Notes under the pieces: model-generated
What the model was told of the DNA's origin: nothing
The model's input: the letters and a program-made list of their open reading frames with translations, nothing else
The model's database searches: none
Assembly (NCBI GenBank): GCA_030611385.1
Contig: JAUWPV010000001.1
Coordinates: forward strand, 98,299-162,298
DNA: 64,000 bases
Reading direction: 5' to 3'
DNA from: Bacillota bacterium
GTDB taxonomy: Bacteria > Bacillota > Dethiobacteria > DTU022
Part shown: positions 52,124 through 62,961 of the stretch, in pieces
Layout of the letters: every line of letters starts with the position of its first letter
How positions within the stretch are numbered: the stretch's first letter is position 1
Translations under genes and position numbers: made by a program

Positions 52124-52951
52124 TTAACCACTTATTCTGGCCAGAAAACGAGCGGCGTTGTCGTAAAAGAATTTTTTGTAGATATCGCCGGGGAGCTCCA
52201 AATCAAGAATACGGCTGATGCCATTTTGCAAAGGTTCGAGGATGAAGGGAAAATCACTGCCGTAGATTATCCGGTCGGGATAAGCAAGGATTGTGCGGAC
52301 AATATCATCCAGGGGAGTAGTGACAATCTGGTTCTGAAAGATAAAAGCGGTATCGAGGAAGAGGCCTTCGTATTCATTGAGCAGTTCACTGTAAGCAGGA
52401 AGATCGTTTAATCCTAGGTGCGGGATGATCAAGTTTAAATCGGGGAAACGTTTCAGCAGGTTGGCCACATAATTGACCCCGAGATGTTCTTTAGCAGGCT
52501 GAGGAAAACTGCCGGAGTGAATGATAATTCCCTTTGAGCGTTCAGTCAATGCTTTATAAAGGGGATCTAGTCTTTTGTCGTCAGGACGGCATTGCTGAAC
52601 CAGGCAGTGCAATTTCATTCCTAAAAATCCGAATTGGTCAAGGCACTCGGTTATCACGTGTTCGAGGTCTTGATCCAAGGGATGGATTGCTCCAAATGGT
52701 ATAAGCAGGGGGTGTTTTGTGCAATAATCGGCCAGCCAGCAATTAAGCGATCGTGAGAGGCCGGGTTTGTGAGTGTAAGCCAGAGTGAACGCCCGATCTA
52801 CTCCCTGTTCTTTCAGTTTTTGGAGTAAGCGGTCCGGATTGGTTGGAAAAGACAGTGCCCAACCGTAGTGCTTCGCGAAATAGGTGAAGATAGCCTTCAT
52901 CATCTTTTCCGGAAAAATATGAACATGACTGTCGATAAAAAGAGCGGGCAT
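52124..52951 (-). CDS. Amidohydrolase-family (TIM-barrel) protein
   Basis: FIDSHVHIFP, IIPHLGLNDLPAYSELL, IIYGSDFPFI. Confidence 0.88.
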   Translation of the reverse strand: MPALFIDSHVHIFPEKMMKAIFTYFAKHYGWALSFPTNPDRLLQKLKEQGVDRAFTLAYTHKPGLSRSLNCWLADYCTKHPLLIPFGAIHPLDQDLEHVITECLDQFGFLGMKLHCLVQQCRPDDKRLDPLYKALTERSKGIIIHSGSFPQPAKEHLGVNYVANLLKRFPDLNLIIPHLGLNDLPAYSELLNEYEGLFLDTAFIFQNQIVTTPLDDIVRTILAYPDRIIYGSDFPFILEPLQNGISRILDLELPGDIYKKFFYDNAARFLARISG

Positions 52952-53075
52952 ATTAGATGAGTTTATCAGAGTGGTGGTAATCCTTTCGTTTTGCTTTTTT
53001 AACCTACGACTACTTTATTCTGACTTATGGACATAATCCTTAGTTAAATTATATCAGGTAGGAGAGTGAACGGCT

Positions 53076-54035
53076 ATGGTTTCTGGTTTAACTGATATCC
53101 AGGGTATCAAGGTCGGAATTGCCACTAACCTGAAGGCCGTTACCGGCGTAACTGTAGTCCTGGCTGAAGACGGTGCACGTGCTGGAATCGAGGTGCGTGG
53201 TTCAGCTCCGGGTACCAGGGAAACTGATTTGCTGCGTCCAGGCCAGCTGGTTGAGGAAGTTCAGGCAATTGTTCTTGCCGGCGGGAGCGCCTTTGGTCTT
53301 GATGCCGCATCCGGTGTGGTCAAATATCTTGAGGAAAAAAGCTGTGGTTTTTCAGTTGGTCATTTTACAGTGCCGATCGTACCAGCAGCCGTTTTATTCG
53401 ACCTCTTTATCGGTGACGGTTGCATCCGCCCCGATGCGGCAATGGGTTACCAGGCCTGTCTTGCTGCTTCAGCAGGTCCTGTTCCCGAAGGCTCGGTTGG
53501 CGCTGGCTGCGGGGCTGTTGTAGGTAAAATCCGTGGTATGATGCAGGCTGTTAAATCAGGCCAGGGTTCGGCAGCCTTATGCAAGGGCGATCTGATAGTT
53601 GCTGCCCTGGTAGTGGTAAATGCGTTTGGCGATATTTTCGATCGCGAAGGCAGTCTGCTATCCGGGCCGCGTAATCCAGAAACAGGGTTAATGGAGAAAA
53701 CAGCAGAGTTGCTGTTAGAAAATAATCTTACCGGATTCTCTGGTAATACAACATTAGGAGTGGTAGCTACAAATGCTGGTTTAAATAGCACAGCCTTGAC
53801 CAAGGTTTGCCAGCTTGCTCATGATGGTCTGGCCCGCTCAATCTGGCCCGTGCATACCATGTGGGATGGAGACACTATCTTTGCCCTGTCAAAGGGTAAT
53901 GTGCAAGCTGACATTAATCTTATCGGCTTGATGGCGGCAGAAGTGGTGGCTTTGGCGGTGGAAAGGGCAGCCCTGACAGCAAATTCTCTTGGCGGTATTC
54001 CGGCTGCCAGAGATCTGGAGATAAAAAATAAGTGA
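53076..54035 (+). CDS. P1 (DmpA-like) family peptidase
   Basis: GTRETDLLRPGQLVEEVQAIVLAGGSAFGLDAASGV; VGAGCGAVVGK; NTTLGVVATNA. Confidence 0.93.
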   Translation: MVSGLTDIQGIKVGIATNLKAVTGVTVVLAEDGARAGIEVRGSAPGTRETDLLRPGQLVEEVQAIVLAGGSAFGLDAASGVVKYLEEKSCGFSVGHFTVPIVPAAVLFDLFIGDGCIRPDAAMGYQACLAASAGPVPEGSVGAGCGAVVGKIRGMMQAVKSGQGSAALCKGDLIVAALVVVNAFGDIFDREGSLLSGPRNPETGLMEKTAELLLENNLTGFSGNTTLGVVATNAGLNSTALTKVCQLAHDGLARSIWPVHTMWDGDTIFALSKGNVQADINLIGLMAAEVVALAVERAALTANSLGGIPAARDLEIKNK

Positions 54036-54147
54036 AAATTTGAACATTACTGCAGGAATTAGATCATTTGTGTTGAAGGAAATAATTTGTCTGCGTAAAA
54101 ATGTAGGAAGTTAGGATAATTTTTAAAATATTAAGGAGGTAGTATTA

Positions 54148-55911
54148 ATGCCGCTAGATCCAACCAAATACGCTGACTGGGAGATAGCTGAAGCTGCTGA
54201 GACAAATATGAAGCAGGTATACCAGTTAGCAGAGGAGTTAAAACTTGAGAAGGAAGAACTCCTGCCCCATGGCCATTATGTGGCCAAAGTTGACTACAAG
54301 AAAGTGCTCGAAAGACTGAAAGACAAGCCTGATGGTAAGTATATCGACGTTACGGCAATCACCCCCACTCCGCTTGGTGAGGGTAAATCGACTTCTACTA
54401 TGGGTCTGACCCAGGGCATGGGTAAACTTGGCAAGAATGTTATTGCTACTATCCGCCAGCCTTCCGGAGGCCCGACTATGAATGTTAAGGGTTCCGCTGC
54501 CGGGGGTGGGTTGGCCCAGTGTATTCCCCTTACGCCCTTCTCCCTCGGTTTAACCGGGGATATCAATGCAATCATGAATGCCCATAACCTGGCCATGGTG
54601 GCGCTGACTTCCCGTATCCAACATGAATTCAACTCTACAGACGCGTTTTTGGAGCGCAGCGGTTTGAAGAGACTGAATATCGATCCGCGTAATGTCGAAA
54701 TGAAGTGGATCATCGACTTCTGTGCCCAGGCTCTGCGTAACATCACCATCGGGCTGGGTGGCCGGAAAGATGGATTCATGATGAATTCAAACTTTGCTAT
54801 AGCTGTTTCTTCCGAAGTCATGGCAATTTTAGCCGTGGCCAAGGATTTAAAAGATATGCGCGAGCGTATGGGTAAGATTATTGTAGCCTATGACAAGAAG
54901 GGTAATCCCGTCACTACCGGCGATCTCGATGTTGCCGGCGCCATGACAGCCTGGATGGTTGGAGCGATCAACCCGAACCTGCTGCAGACCCTGGAAGGGC
55001 AACCGGTATTTGTGCATGCCGGTCCTTTTGCCAATATTGCTATCGGGCAGTCTTCGATTATCGCTGACCGTATTGCTTTAAAATTAAGTGACTACGTGAT
55101 TACTGAATCCGGTTTTGCTGCCGATATCGGTTTCGAGAAATTCTGGAACCTGAAGTGCCGCATGTCCGGCCTGACTCCGCACTGTGCGGTGGTCGTCGTG
55201 ACCATTCGCGCCCTGAAGTGCCACGGCGGTGCACCGTTGCCGCTGCCCGGCCAGCCGCTTGATCCGGTTTACAGTCAGGAAAACATTGAGTGGGTTGAAA
55301 AGGGCTGTGAAAACCTGATCCACCATATAAATACCGTTAAAAAAGCCGGTATAAACCCGGTAGTCTGTATCAACCACTTCTTCACCGATACCGATAATGA
55401 AGTAAAAATAGTTCGGCGTCTGGCTGAAGCTGTGGGCGCGAGAGTTGCGCTTGCCAAGCACTGGCAGTACGGTGGTGAAGGGGCAATTGAATTCGCCGAA
55501 GCCGTTATCGAAGCCTGCAACGAGCCGAGTAAAATTAAGTTTTTATACGAATTGGAAACCCCGCTGCGTCAGCGCATCGAGCTGATTGCCAAAGAGGTTT
55601 ACGGAGCAGATGGTGTAGAATATTCCCCGGAAGCTCTTGCTAAAGCGAAGAGAATGGAAACAGACCCCAAGTTTCAGAAGATGGGTACCTGCATGGTTAA
55701 GACTCACCTCAGCCTTACTGATAACCCGATGCTGAAGGGTGTTCCGAAGGGCTGGAGACTTAACATTCGGGACATTCTTACCTATGGTGGAGCCGACTTC
55801 GTGGTTCCGGTTGCCGGAACTATATCCCTGATGCCCGGAACAGCTGCAAATCCCGCTTACCGCAGGGTTGACGTTGATGTTGAAACCGGAAAAGTACAGG
55901 GTCTTTTCTAG
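54148..55911 (+). CDS. fhs: Formate-tetrahydrofolate ligase
   Basis: [39 protein letters not shown]. Confidence 0.97.
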   Translation: MPLDPTKYADWEIAEAAETNMKQVYQLAEELKLEKEELLPHGHYVAKVDYKKVLERLKDKPDGKYIDVTAITPTPLGEGKSTSTMGLTQGMGKLGKNVIATIRQPSGGPTMNVKGSAAGGGLAQCIPLTPFSLGLTGDINAIMNAHNLAMVALTSRIQHEFNSTDAFLERSGLKRLNIDPRNVEMKWIIDFCAQALRNITIGLGGRKDGFMMNSNFAIAVSSEVMAILAVAKDLKDMRERMGKIIVAYDKKGNPVTTGDLDVAGAMTAWMVGAINPNLLQTLEGQPVFVHAGPFANIAIGQSSIIADRIALKLSDYVITESGFAADIGFEKFWNLKCRMSGLTPHCAVVVVTIRALKCHGGAPLPLPGQPLDPVYSQENIEWVEKGCENLIHHINTVKKAGINPVVCINHFFTDTDNEVKIVRRLAEAVGARVALAKHWQYGGEGAIEFAEAVIEACNEPSKIKFLYELETPLRQRIELIAKEVYGADGVEYSPEALAKAKRMETDPKFQKMGTCMVKTHLSLTDNPMLKGVPKGWRLNIRDILTYGGADFVVPVAGTISLMPGTAANPAYRRVDVDVETGKVQGLF

Positions 55912-55948
55912 AAGCGCTTTTGTTCTGATAAAGCAGATTACATTAATT

Positions 55949-55982
55949 ACAAAGGGACGCTGTAACTGCGTCCCTTTGTAAT
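55949..55982. terminator. Stem-loop terminator between fhs and folK (convergent)
   Basis: acaaagggacgc-tgtaact-gcgtccctttgtaattt. Confidence 0.85.
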
Positions 55983-55996
55983 TTGATTGAATGTAT

Positions 55997-56521
55997 TTAC
56001 TTGATAGTGTACCAGCTTGACGGCTGAAACAGCTTAACTTCCTCAGCAGGCCTTCGGGCTGAAAGCGCTTTGCTGATAGTTATGTCTATGCCCGGAATTA
56101 ACAGATCAGGATTGATATCAGCCATGGGAACGAGGACAAAATTGCGCTCGGCAATAAGCGGATGAGGCAGCTTGAAGATAGGAGTGTTCATCATTACTCC
56201 TTCATAGATCAACAGGTCGAGGTCGATATTCCGCGGACCCCACCGCTCCTCCCTTACCCGTCCCATTTTATCTTCGATTTCGAACATTTTAAGCAATAGC
56301 ATTGTCGGTGAAAGTGTGGTGGCGAGGGCCGCACAGGCATTAAGAAACGGGTCCTGTTCCGGTCCGCCAACCGGATCGGTTTCATAGATGGCTGAAACGG
56401 ACTGCACTGAGATCTCTCTTTCAACTGAAAGCATCTCCAGTGAGCGCTTCAAATTATCCAGCCGATCACCTAAATTCGATCCAATTCCGATATAGGCAGT
56501 TTTCAAACGGTCATCCTCCAT
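55997..56521 (-). CDS. folK: 6-hydroxymethyl-7,8-dihydropterin pyrophosphokinase
   Basis: YIGIGSNLGDR, RWGPRNIDLDLLIYEG, PHPLIAERNFVLVPM. Confidence 0.96.
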   Translation of the reverse strand: MEDDRLKTAYIGIGSNLGDRLDNLKRSLEMLSVEREISVQSVSAIYETDPVGGPEQDPFLNACAALATTLSPTMLLLKMFEIEDKMGRVREERWGPRNIDLDLLIYEGVMMNTPIFKLPHPLIAERNFVLVPMADINPDLLIPGIDITISKALSARRPAEEVKLFQPSSWYTIK

Positions 56522-56888
56522 TTATCCGTGTAGGTTACTATGTGTATATAACTTATTACTCCAATTAAATTTTTGTTGACTAATAATTAGTGATGTATAA
56601 CTATGGGATTCTCAAACCTACCTTATGCTGCTACTGTAAGCCTGAAGCGAACATAAAGCGAATAACTCAGAATTGACGGCGAAACAAGGGTTTGAGCAGG
56701 TTTCAGTCCTCAAAAAAAAGTTACCACTTCAGTATTATTGAGGGCTGAACCGAGAACAGAAGGCTGAGTGCTTCGTTTCGAGGTCGTTTGCGAAAGCCAT
56801 CAGGTGAGCTATGGCAATCCTACATGAGCGATTAGAGAGCAAAGGTTTCAGTAACAGCTAAAAAGCAACTGTATTTATTAAGTGCCGA

Positions 56889-57242
56889 TCACTTGCTGCG
56901 TGTAACCACTATGCTTACACCGCCCTGAACGCCCGGGATGGGTGGGTTTGGTTTGCGTACTTCAACAACCACTTCAAACACACCGGCCAGGGCTAAAAGC
57001 TTATCGGCAATCCTACAGGCCAGGGTTTCGAGCAGTTGGCATGATTGACCGCATATTACCTGTTCCACCATCTGCACCGCTGCCCGGTAATCTGGCACAC
57101 GATTGATGTGATCATCTTCATGCCCGGATAGGTCAAGGCCCAGCTCGAGGCTGACTTGAAATTCCTGTCCCAGGGTTTGCTCTTCCAAAAGCACTCCATG
57201 ATATCCATAGCAAACGATTCTTTCAACGATAATTCGATCCAA
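56889..57242 (-). CDS. folB: Dihydroneopterin aldolase
   Basis: CYGYHGVLLEEQTLGQEFQVSLEL; LLETLACRIADKLL; VRKPNPPIPGVQGGVSIVV. Confidence 0.95.
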   Translation of the reverse strand: MDRIIVERIVCYGYHGVLLEEQTLGQEFQVSLELGLDLSGHEDDHINRVPDYRAAVQMVEQVICGQSCQLLETLACRIADKLLALAGVFEVVVEVRKPNPPIPGVQGGVSIVVTRSK

Positions 57243-57249
57243 AACAATC

Positions 57250-58422
57250 TCACCTCCGGATCATGGCGTCAGTCATGACCGCTACATTGCGCATCTGCAG
57301 AACATCATGGACCCTGATAATATCGGCGCCTGCGCTGATACCGTAAGCGACGGTAGCAGCAGTTCCTTCAAGGCGCTTTTCTACGGGCAGGTCAAGGGTT
57401 TTACCGATCATCGACTTTCGGGAAGTTCCGAGCAGCAGGGGATAGCCAAGATTGCAGAAATCGCGTAAATGAAGCATAACTTCTAAGTTCTGCTGAAGAT
57501 CTTTTCCGAAACCGATGCCCGGGTCGATAATGATTCGGTCATCCTTAATGCCTGCCAGGTGAGCCAGTTCAATTGATTCCTCAAGTTCGCTAAGAATATC
57601 AGGGATCAGGTCTTCATAAGTAGTGCTGCGCCGATTGTGCATCAGGCAAATTGGAACCTGAAAGCGGGCTGCCACCCGGCCCAGTGAGCTGTCTCCTTTG
57701 AGGCCCCAGACATCATTAAGCATTTCCACACCGGCTTCCAGGGCAGCTTCAGCGACAACGGCTTTGTAGGTGTCAATAGATAGGGGTAGTTTAAAAGAAC
57801 GATCCTTTTTCAGGGCTGTAATTACCGGTATAACCCGTTTTAACTCTTCTTCTACTGGAACCTGTTCATGCCCGGGGCGTGTTGATTCCCCGCCGATATC
57901 GATTATATCAGCGCCTTCTTCCGCCATTTTATAAGCCTGGGCCAAGGCATTATCAATCTGATCAAACCTGCCTCCATCAGAAAAGGAGTCCGGTGTAATG
58001 TTCAGGATACCCATAAGCAGAGTCCGCTTACCCAGGGGTAGAATTCTGTTGCCAAGAGACAGATCAGTTGGTATCTTTTTATGAAATCTTTCCAGAATCC
58101 GGCTAATGATTTGTCCGACCAGGGCCGGGTCTCCCTCATTATTTTTAAGGACAGAGCATATAGCGGAGAGTTCAGCTTCAGAACCGGCAATAATTGCATC
58201 GATACAGCCGTTTTCATACTGTTTAGGTAGAGAGAGCAATAATTGAGCCTTGCGAGTCAAGGCGGTATTTTCCAGTAAAAGCACGACTGATTCAGGAATT
58301 CGGTGCAGTTTAATCAGATGGCAGATTGCCTGTTTTCTAAAAAGGTCAATAGCCTCACAGCTTAAACCGAATGATGTGAGTTCTTTTTCAATCAAATCCA
58401 GGTTCAGATGGCTAGCCTGCAT
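57250..58422 (-). CDS. folP: Dihydropteroate synthase
   Basis: LMGILNITPDSFSDGGRF, DIGGESTRPGHE, IDPGIGFGK. Confidence 0.95.
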   Translation of the reverse strand: MQASHLNLDLIEKELTSFGLSCEAIDLFRKQAICHLIKLHRIPESVVLLLENTALTRKAQLLLSLPKQYENGCIDAIIAGSEAELSAICSVLKNNEGDPALVGQIISRILERFHKKIPTDLSLGNRILPLGKRTLLMGILNITPDSFSDGGRFDQIDNALAQAYKMAEEGADIIDIGGESTRPGHEQVPVEEELKRVIPVITALKKDRSFKLPLSIDTYKAVVAEAALEAGVEMLNDVWGLKGDSSLGRVAARFQVPICLMHNRRSTTYEDLIPDILSELEESIELAHLAGIKDDRIIIDPGIGFGKDLQQNLEVMLHLRDFCNLGYPLLLGTSRKSMIGKTLDLPVEKRLEGTAATVAYGISAGADIIRVHDVLQMRNVAVMTDAMIRR

Positions 58423-58543
58423 TTTTTATCCTTTCCCCTGTCAATATAGCAAACTCTGGCGAGGCGGATGCTCCGGCTTGCTGCAACGGCTGTGGGCATC
58501 GCAGCTTAATCGATCTTGCCCATTTACAATTCACCGGTATTGG

Positions 58544-59110
58544 CTATAGTTTTCCCTTGATCAGGCTGAAAACTTCAATCCTGGAACTGGGGTTGCGCCT
58601 GAACAGTCCACGCACGGCGGAAGTAACCGTAATTGACCCGGGTTTGCTGACCCCACGAATGCTCATGCAGAGGTGTTCGGCTTCTATGACTACGACAACC
58701 CCTTTTGGTTTAAGCTCTTCAGTAATAATATTTGCAACGTTACTGGTCAGGCGTTCTTGAAGCTGTGGGCGCCTTGAGAGGGTTTCGATAACCCTGACCA
58801 ATTTACTCAAGCCAACAATTCTGCCACCGGCGGGAAGGTAAGCAATATGGGCTTTTCCGTAAAACGGCAGCAAATGGTGTTCGCACATCGAATAAAATGA
58901 AATATCTTTAACCAGTACAATTTCATCATGGCCATCTTCTACAAAGCAGGTTTGTAGATGGGTGCGCGGATCCCTTTGTAAACCGCCAAAAAGTTCTGCG
59001 TACATATTGGCCACACGCTGGGGGGTGCCGCGCAAACCTTCCCTGTTCTTATCTTCTCCAATGGCATCCAGGATCATTTCTACGGCCTCGATGATTTTAT
59101 CTTTATCCAA
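58544..59110 (-). CDS. folE: GTP cyclohydrolase I
   Basis: [32 protein letters not shown]. Confidence 0.97.
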   Translation of the reverse strand: MDKDKIIEAVEMILDAIGEDKNREGLRGTPQRVANMYAELFGGLQRDPRTHLQTCFVEDGHDEIVLVKDISFYSMCEHHLLPFYGKAHIAYLPAGGRIVGLSKLVRVIETLSRRPQLQERLTSNVANIITEELKPKGVVVVIEAEHLCMSIRGVSKPGSITVTSAVRGLFRRNPSSRIEVFSLIKGKL

Positions 59111-59128
59111 TGCTATACCGCCTTTCTG

Positions 59129-60445
59129 CTAAAAAAGAATAATACCGGGCAGCCAGAGAACCAGACTATGCATAAGCGCACATGCGAGAATATTTTCTGT
59201 GCGCAGGTAAACATAACCGAGAAGGGCAGCCGTACCCGGTACAAGAACCGCCAGCTCCAGATAAGTGTACGGATAAGCAATCATCCAGGGAGCTGTCGCC
59301 ATTAAATAAACAAATCGAACAATGGCAGCAATAAAAATCATAGCAAGCAGTCCCCTGGTCGGATCCAGCTGACGGCTTAATACAGTTTGGATGTAACCAC
59401 GCCAAATCATTTCCTGCGGCAATGCGATCACTAAAAAAATTACCGGCAAACGGAGAACCGCTGAAAATATTTCATTACTAATGCCAACGGGTATGCCCCG
59501 GGTTATTCCGATCAATAGTGCTGCAGATAGGCTAGCTAACAAATAACCGTGTCTGATTCTGTCTCGGCGAAGGCCGAAATCAAGATAATCTATTTTACCG
59601 TATCTGGAAGATAAAATCAGTAACAATATAGCTGTTACGTAGCCAAAAGCCGCATAATATCCAGACCAGCCGTTCGCTTTTATACTAATATCGCCAATTA
59701 GGACCAAAACGGCAATCAGGGGTATTATGGCCAGGCTGATAACACCCGGAGGGGTCTTACCCAAATGAAGCCAGTACCGGGAATAGTGGTGATCTGATGA
59801 AAAAATGGCAATGACGAAAAGGATAATCACAATAATCAGAAAGTAGATTAATACCGATACCAAAACTTGGGCGGTACTGCCGTTGATCTCGGGAGGCAGG
59901 ATGGGTCCGCCTTCTGCAGACAAGAAGTAGTAATAGATCAGGCCTTCTGTTGCATGAAATGTAAGTGGTATCGTCTCGTCCCAAACTGCCGGCATACCGG
60001 TTTGCTGATTAAAAATTGCTTCAACATAACTCAATAATACTGTATCTTCTACCGGCATAAAGATATTATTTCCCCGTATTTTCTCAAAAAGACTGTGGTC
60101 TAAAACCATAAAGAGACCACCGGTATTCAGGGTGTTTAATTTCAATCCATTCTGCTCATAAGATCCTTCCCCTAATAGCATAACGCTTCTTTTATGGTCA
60201 CTGTCGTTAACAGTAACAATAACCCCACCCTGTGGAAGGCTGACCTTCAAGCCGTCGATTTCAAATGACCACGGTTCAAACTCACAAACAGTGCTTATTT
60301 CGTAATTATAAGGGCTGTGGCCCAGGGCATCCGGGAAAAAAGCAGTCAGGATAAAAGTCGAAATAACCAGTAAAGCAGTAATTACCATTAATATTAACAT
60401 TACGACGAAATAGTTCTTGGCCCCCATTTTTTTAAGCAGCAACAA
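59129..60445 (-). CDS. CPBP-family intramembrane metalloprotease
   Basis: Multi-TM; LPQEMIWRGYIQTVL (EExxxR-like); ORF extends to 60544 but TTG near 60445 has gaggagga RBS. Confidence 0.8.
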   Translation of the reverse strand: MLLLKKMGAKNYFVVMLILMVITALLVISTFILTAFFPDALGHSPYNYEISTVCEFEPWSFEIDGLKVSLPQGGVIVTVNDSDHKRSVMLLGEGSYEQNGLKLNTLNTGGLFMVLDHSLFEKIRGNNIFMPVEDTVLLSYVEAIFNQQTGMPAVWDETIPLTFHATEGLIYYYFLSAEGGPILPPEINGSTAQVLVSVLIYFLIIVIILFVIAIFSSDHHYSRYWLHLGKTPPGVISLAIIPLIAVLVLIGDISIKANGWSGYYAAFGYVTAILLLILSSRYGKIDYLDFGLRRDRIRHGYLLASLSAALLIGITRGIPVGISNEIFSAVLRLPVIFLVIALPQEMIWRGYIQTVLSRQLDPTRGLLAMIFIAAIVRFVYLMATAPWMIAYPYTYLELAVLVPGTAALLGYVYLRTENILACALMHSLVLWLPGIILF

Positions 60446-60633
60446 GTATTCCTCCTCAGACCAGTCTGGTTGTCGTTGTATTTGAATTCGCACTGCCTGA
60501 TTAAATGGCTTACTCTCCAACGTTATATAAAACCGTGCATGCACGGGGTCTTCTTTTCAAAACAAACCCGATCTGCTATAGTGTATATGTTTAAAGCATC
60601 ACTAACAATGTTTATTCAACCGGGGTGAATTAA

Positions 60634-61398
60634 TTGTTACTGGCCATTGACGTTGGCAATACCCATATTATGCTTGGTGTCTACAGGGAAGATCAGATCC
60701 TGATCTACTGGCGGCTGGCCACCCGAAAAGAAAGCACCGAAGATGAGCTGGGAATAGTCGTTAAGAATCTTCTTCATAACAGTCACCTCAAACTAAGTGA
60801 TATCAAAGCAATCGCCATATCTTCTGTTGTTCCTCCCCTGATGTACTCTTTGGAGCGGATGTCTAATAAGTATTTTGAAATTGATCCTCTGGTGATCGGT
60901 CCCGGTATTAAAACCGGTTTAAACATTGTAACAGATAATCCGCGAGAAGTGGGAGCCGATCGGATAGTAAATGCAGTTGCCGCTTATAATTTATATGGCG
61001 GTCCGCTCATTATCGTCGATTTCGGAACAGCGACTACTTTTTGTGCAATATCGGAATCAGGTGACTACCTGGGCGGAGCCATCGCTCCCGGAATAGGTAT
61101 TTCGATGGAAGCTCTTTTTGAGCGGGCAGCCAAACTGCCCCGCGTAGAAATAGTGAGGCCCGAACAGGTCATCGGTAAAGATACTATTAGCAGTATGCAA
61201 TCGGGTATTATCTTTGGTTTTGCCGGTCAGGTAGACGGCATCGTTCGCCGAATGGTTGAAGAACTAAAAGCCAGGCCATTGATTATCGCCACTGGAGGCT
61301 TTGCCTCCCTGATTGCCCGTGAATCGGAAACAATCGGCAAGGTTAATCCACTCCTAACTCTTGAAGGATTGCGTATTATTAATAACCTGAACACTTAA
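60634..61398 (+). CDS. coaX: Type III pantothenate kinase
   Basis: LLAIDVGNTHIMLGVY, VDFGTATTF, GGAIAPGI. Confidence 0.96.
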   Translation: MLLAIDVGNTHIMLGVYREDQILIYWRLATRKESTEDELGIVVKNLLHNSHLKLSDIKAIAISSVVPPLMYSLERMSNKYFEIDPLVIGPGIKTGLNIVTDNPREVGADRIVNAVAAYNLYGGPLIIVDFGTATTFCAISESGDYLGGAIAPGIGISMEALFERAAKLPRVEIVRPEQVIGKDTISSMQSGIIFGFAGQVDGIVRRMVEELKARPLIIATGGFASLIARESETIGKVNPLLTLEGLRIINNLNT

Positions 61399-61428
61399 AT
61401 CAAATGTCTACTGGGGGTTGAGTAGATC

Positions 61429-62250
61429 ATGAGAATCGGTTTAGCCCTAAGCGGTGGTGCGGCAAGAGGGATCGCTCATATTGGTGTTCTTCAGTATCTG
61501 GAAGAACGTGGCGTTAAAGCTTGCCGTGTGGCTGGAACCAGTGCAGGTAGTATTGTAGGCGCTTTGTATTGTGCCGGCAGAAATGTCGAGGAAATAAAAA
61601 AGATTGTAGAGACGATGTCTTGGAAAAATCTGGTCAAACTCTCTATCCCCCGCAAAGGCTTGATCGATTCCTCTCGCCTACTGTATATACTAAAGGAACA
61701 TATTGATGAAATAACCTTTGAAGAGCTGAAAATACCGCTTATTGTCAACGCCATCGATTTATTAAGCGGTGAAGAAATTGTTTTTGGGGAAGGTTCTGTT
61801 GCAGAAGCTGTTCAGGCCAGCTGTGCTATACCCGGTATTTTCACCCCGGTAATGTGGAATAAGCGCCTGTTAGTTGACGGCGGCCTGCTTGACAACGTGC
61901 CGGTGGCCCTGATCAAGAGCAGGGATATAGACTATATCATTGCTGTTAATGTGGGAACTCAGAAGCCATTACAAAAAGAGCCGGATAATATATTTGAGAT
62001 TTTAATCCAATCTTTTGACATTATTCGCCGGCACCGGGAGATACCTGCTTATGAATTTGCTGATATACTTATAGAGCCCGACCTCGGCGATATCTCCTTC
62101 TGGGATAACAGCAAAGCAAATCTTCTGATCGAACGGGGTTATGAATCAGCCAAGAAGGCTCTGGATGGGGTTAATCTTGTGAAGAAACGGGGCCACCTAT
62201 CCCGTTGGGTTAGCAGACGTAAGTACAAAACGGAGGTAAAAATGAGATGA
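61429..62250 (+). CDS. Patatin-like phospholipase (RssA-type)
   Basis: ALSGGAARGIAHIGVLQYL, GTSAGSIVG, VDGGLLDNVP. Confidence 0.94.
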   Translation: MRIGLALSGGAARGIAHIGVLQYLEERGVKACRVAGTSAGSIVGALYCAGRNVEEIKKIVETMSWKNLVKLSIPRKGLIDSSRLLYILKEHIDEITFEELKIPLIVNAIDLLSGEEIVFGEGSVAEAVQASCAIPGIFTPVMWNKRLLVDGGLLDNVPVALIKSRDIDYIIAVNVGTQKPLQKEPDNIFEILIQSFDIIRRHREIPAYEFADILIEPDLGDISFWDNSKANLLIERGYESAKKALDGVNLVKKRGHLSRWVSRRKYKTEVKMR

Positions 62251-62864
62251 ATATAAGCTGCCATGAAGCAATTAAAAGCCGCCGCAGTATCAGGAAGTTT
62301 GAATGCCGTAATATTTCCACTGAGGATCTGGAGCACATTATTGAGGCAGCAAGGCTTGCACCATCGGGAACCAACCGCCAGCCATGGCGCTTTGTACTGC
62401 TGATCAGCAAAGAAGAAAAAGAAAAAATTGCCGGAGCAGTGGTACAACCTTTTGTTGTTGCAGCACCGGCTGTATTTGTCTGCTGCCTCGATCGTAGGGC
62501 TTATGTGCGCCAGCTGGTTGAAGAAAGAATGAAAGAACTGGTTCAGGCTGATGTGATCAGTGTAGAGGCGGCCGGATATATTTATCAAAGAAAATTGCCG
62601 GAGCAGGTAGAAGATGTCGTCATTCCTGCTTCTGCTTATCTCGATCTCGGTATTGCTGTTGAAAATATGGCCTTGATGGCTACCGCTCTTGGTCTGGGCA
62701 GCTGTTGGGTACGTCTGTTTAATCAACAGCAGGTGCATGAAGCGCTCGGTCTGTCACCGGAAATTGAAGTAGTGGCTCTGCTGCCGATCGGTTATCCGAT
62801 GCAATCGCCTTCCCCCCGTCCCCGACTTAGTCGGGATGAGATTATTATTAAGCTTTCAAATTAG
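62247..62864 (+). CDS. Nitroreductase-family protein
   Basis: AIKSRRSIRKFECRNISTEDLEHIIEAARLAPSGTNRQPWRFV. Confidence 0.94.
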   Translation: MNISCHEAIKSRRSIRKFECRNISTEDLEHIIEAARLAPSGTNRQPWRFVLLISKEEKEKIAGAVVQPFVVAAPAVFVCCLDRRAYVRQLVEERMKELVQADVISVEAAGYIYQRKLPEQVEDVVIPASAYLDLGIAVENMALMATALGLGSCWVRLFNQQQVHEALGLSPEIEVVALLPIGYPMQSPSPRPRLSRDEIIIKLSN

Positions 62865-62867
62865 TAA

Positions 62868-62900
62868 AAGGAGGCGTATGTTTCCTGCGCCTCCTCAATT
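62868..62900. terminator. Stem-loop terminator between convergent genes
   Basis: ggaggcg-tatgtttcctg-cgcctcctcaattttt. Confidence 0.75.
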
Positions 62901-62961
62901 TTTGCACTTGTTCCGCATACTGGTTCCTGTTTACTGATAGCATATTGCTGCGGTAGGTTGC

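Noticed and set aside
54294-54842. 182-aa antisense ORF within fhs
   Set aside because: Fully inside a highly conserved gene; composition is a codon-bias mirror, no recognisable domain
62139-62738. 199-aa minus-strand ORF across the patatin and nitroreductase genes
   Set aside because: Antisense to two well-supported CDSs; low-complexity FFFFFF and no family signal
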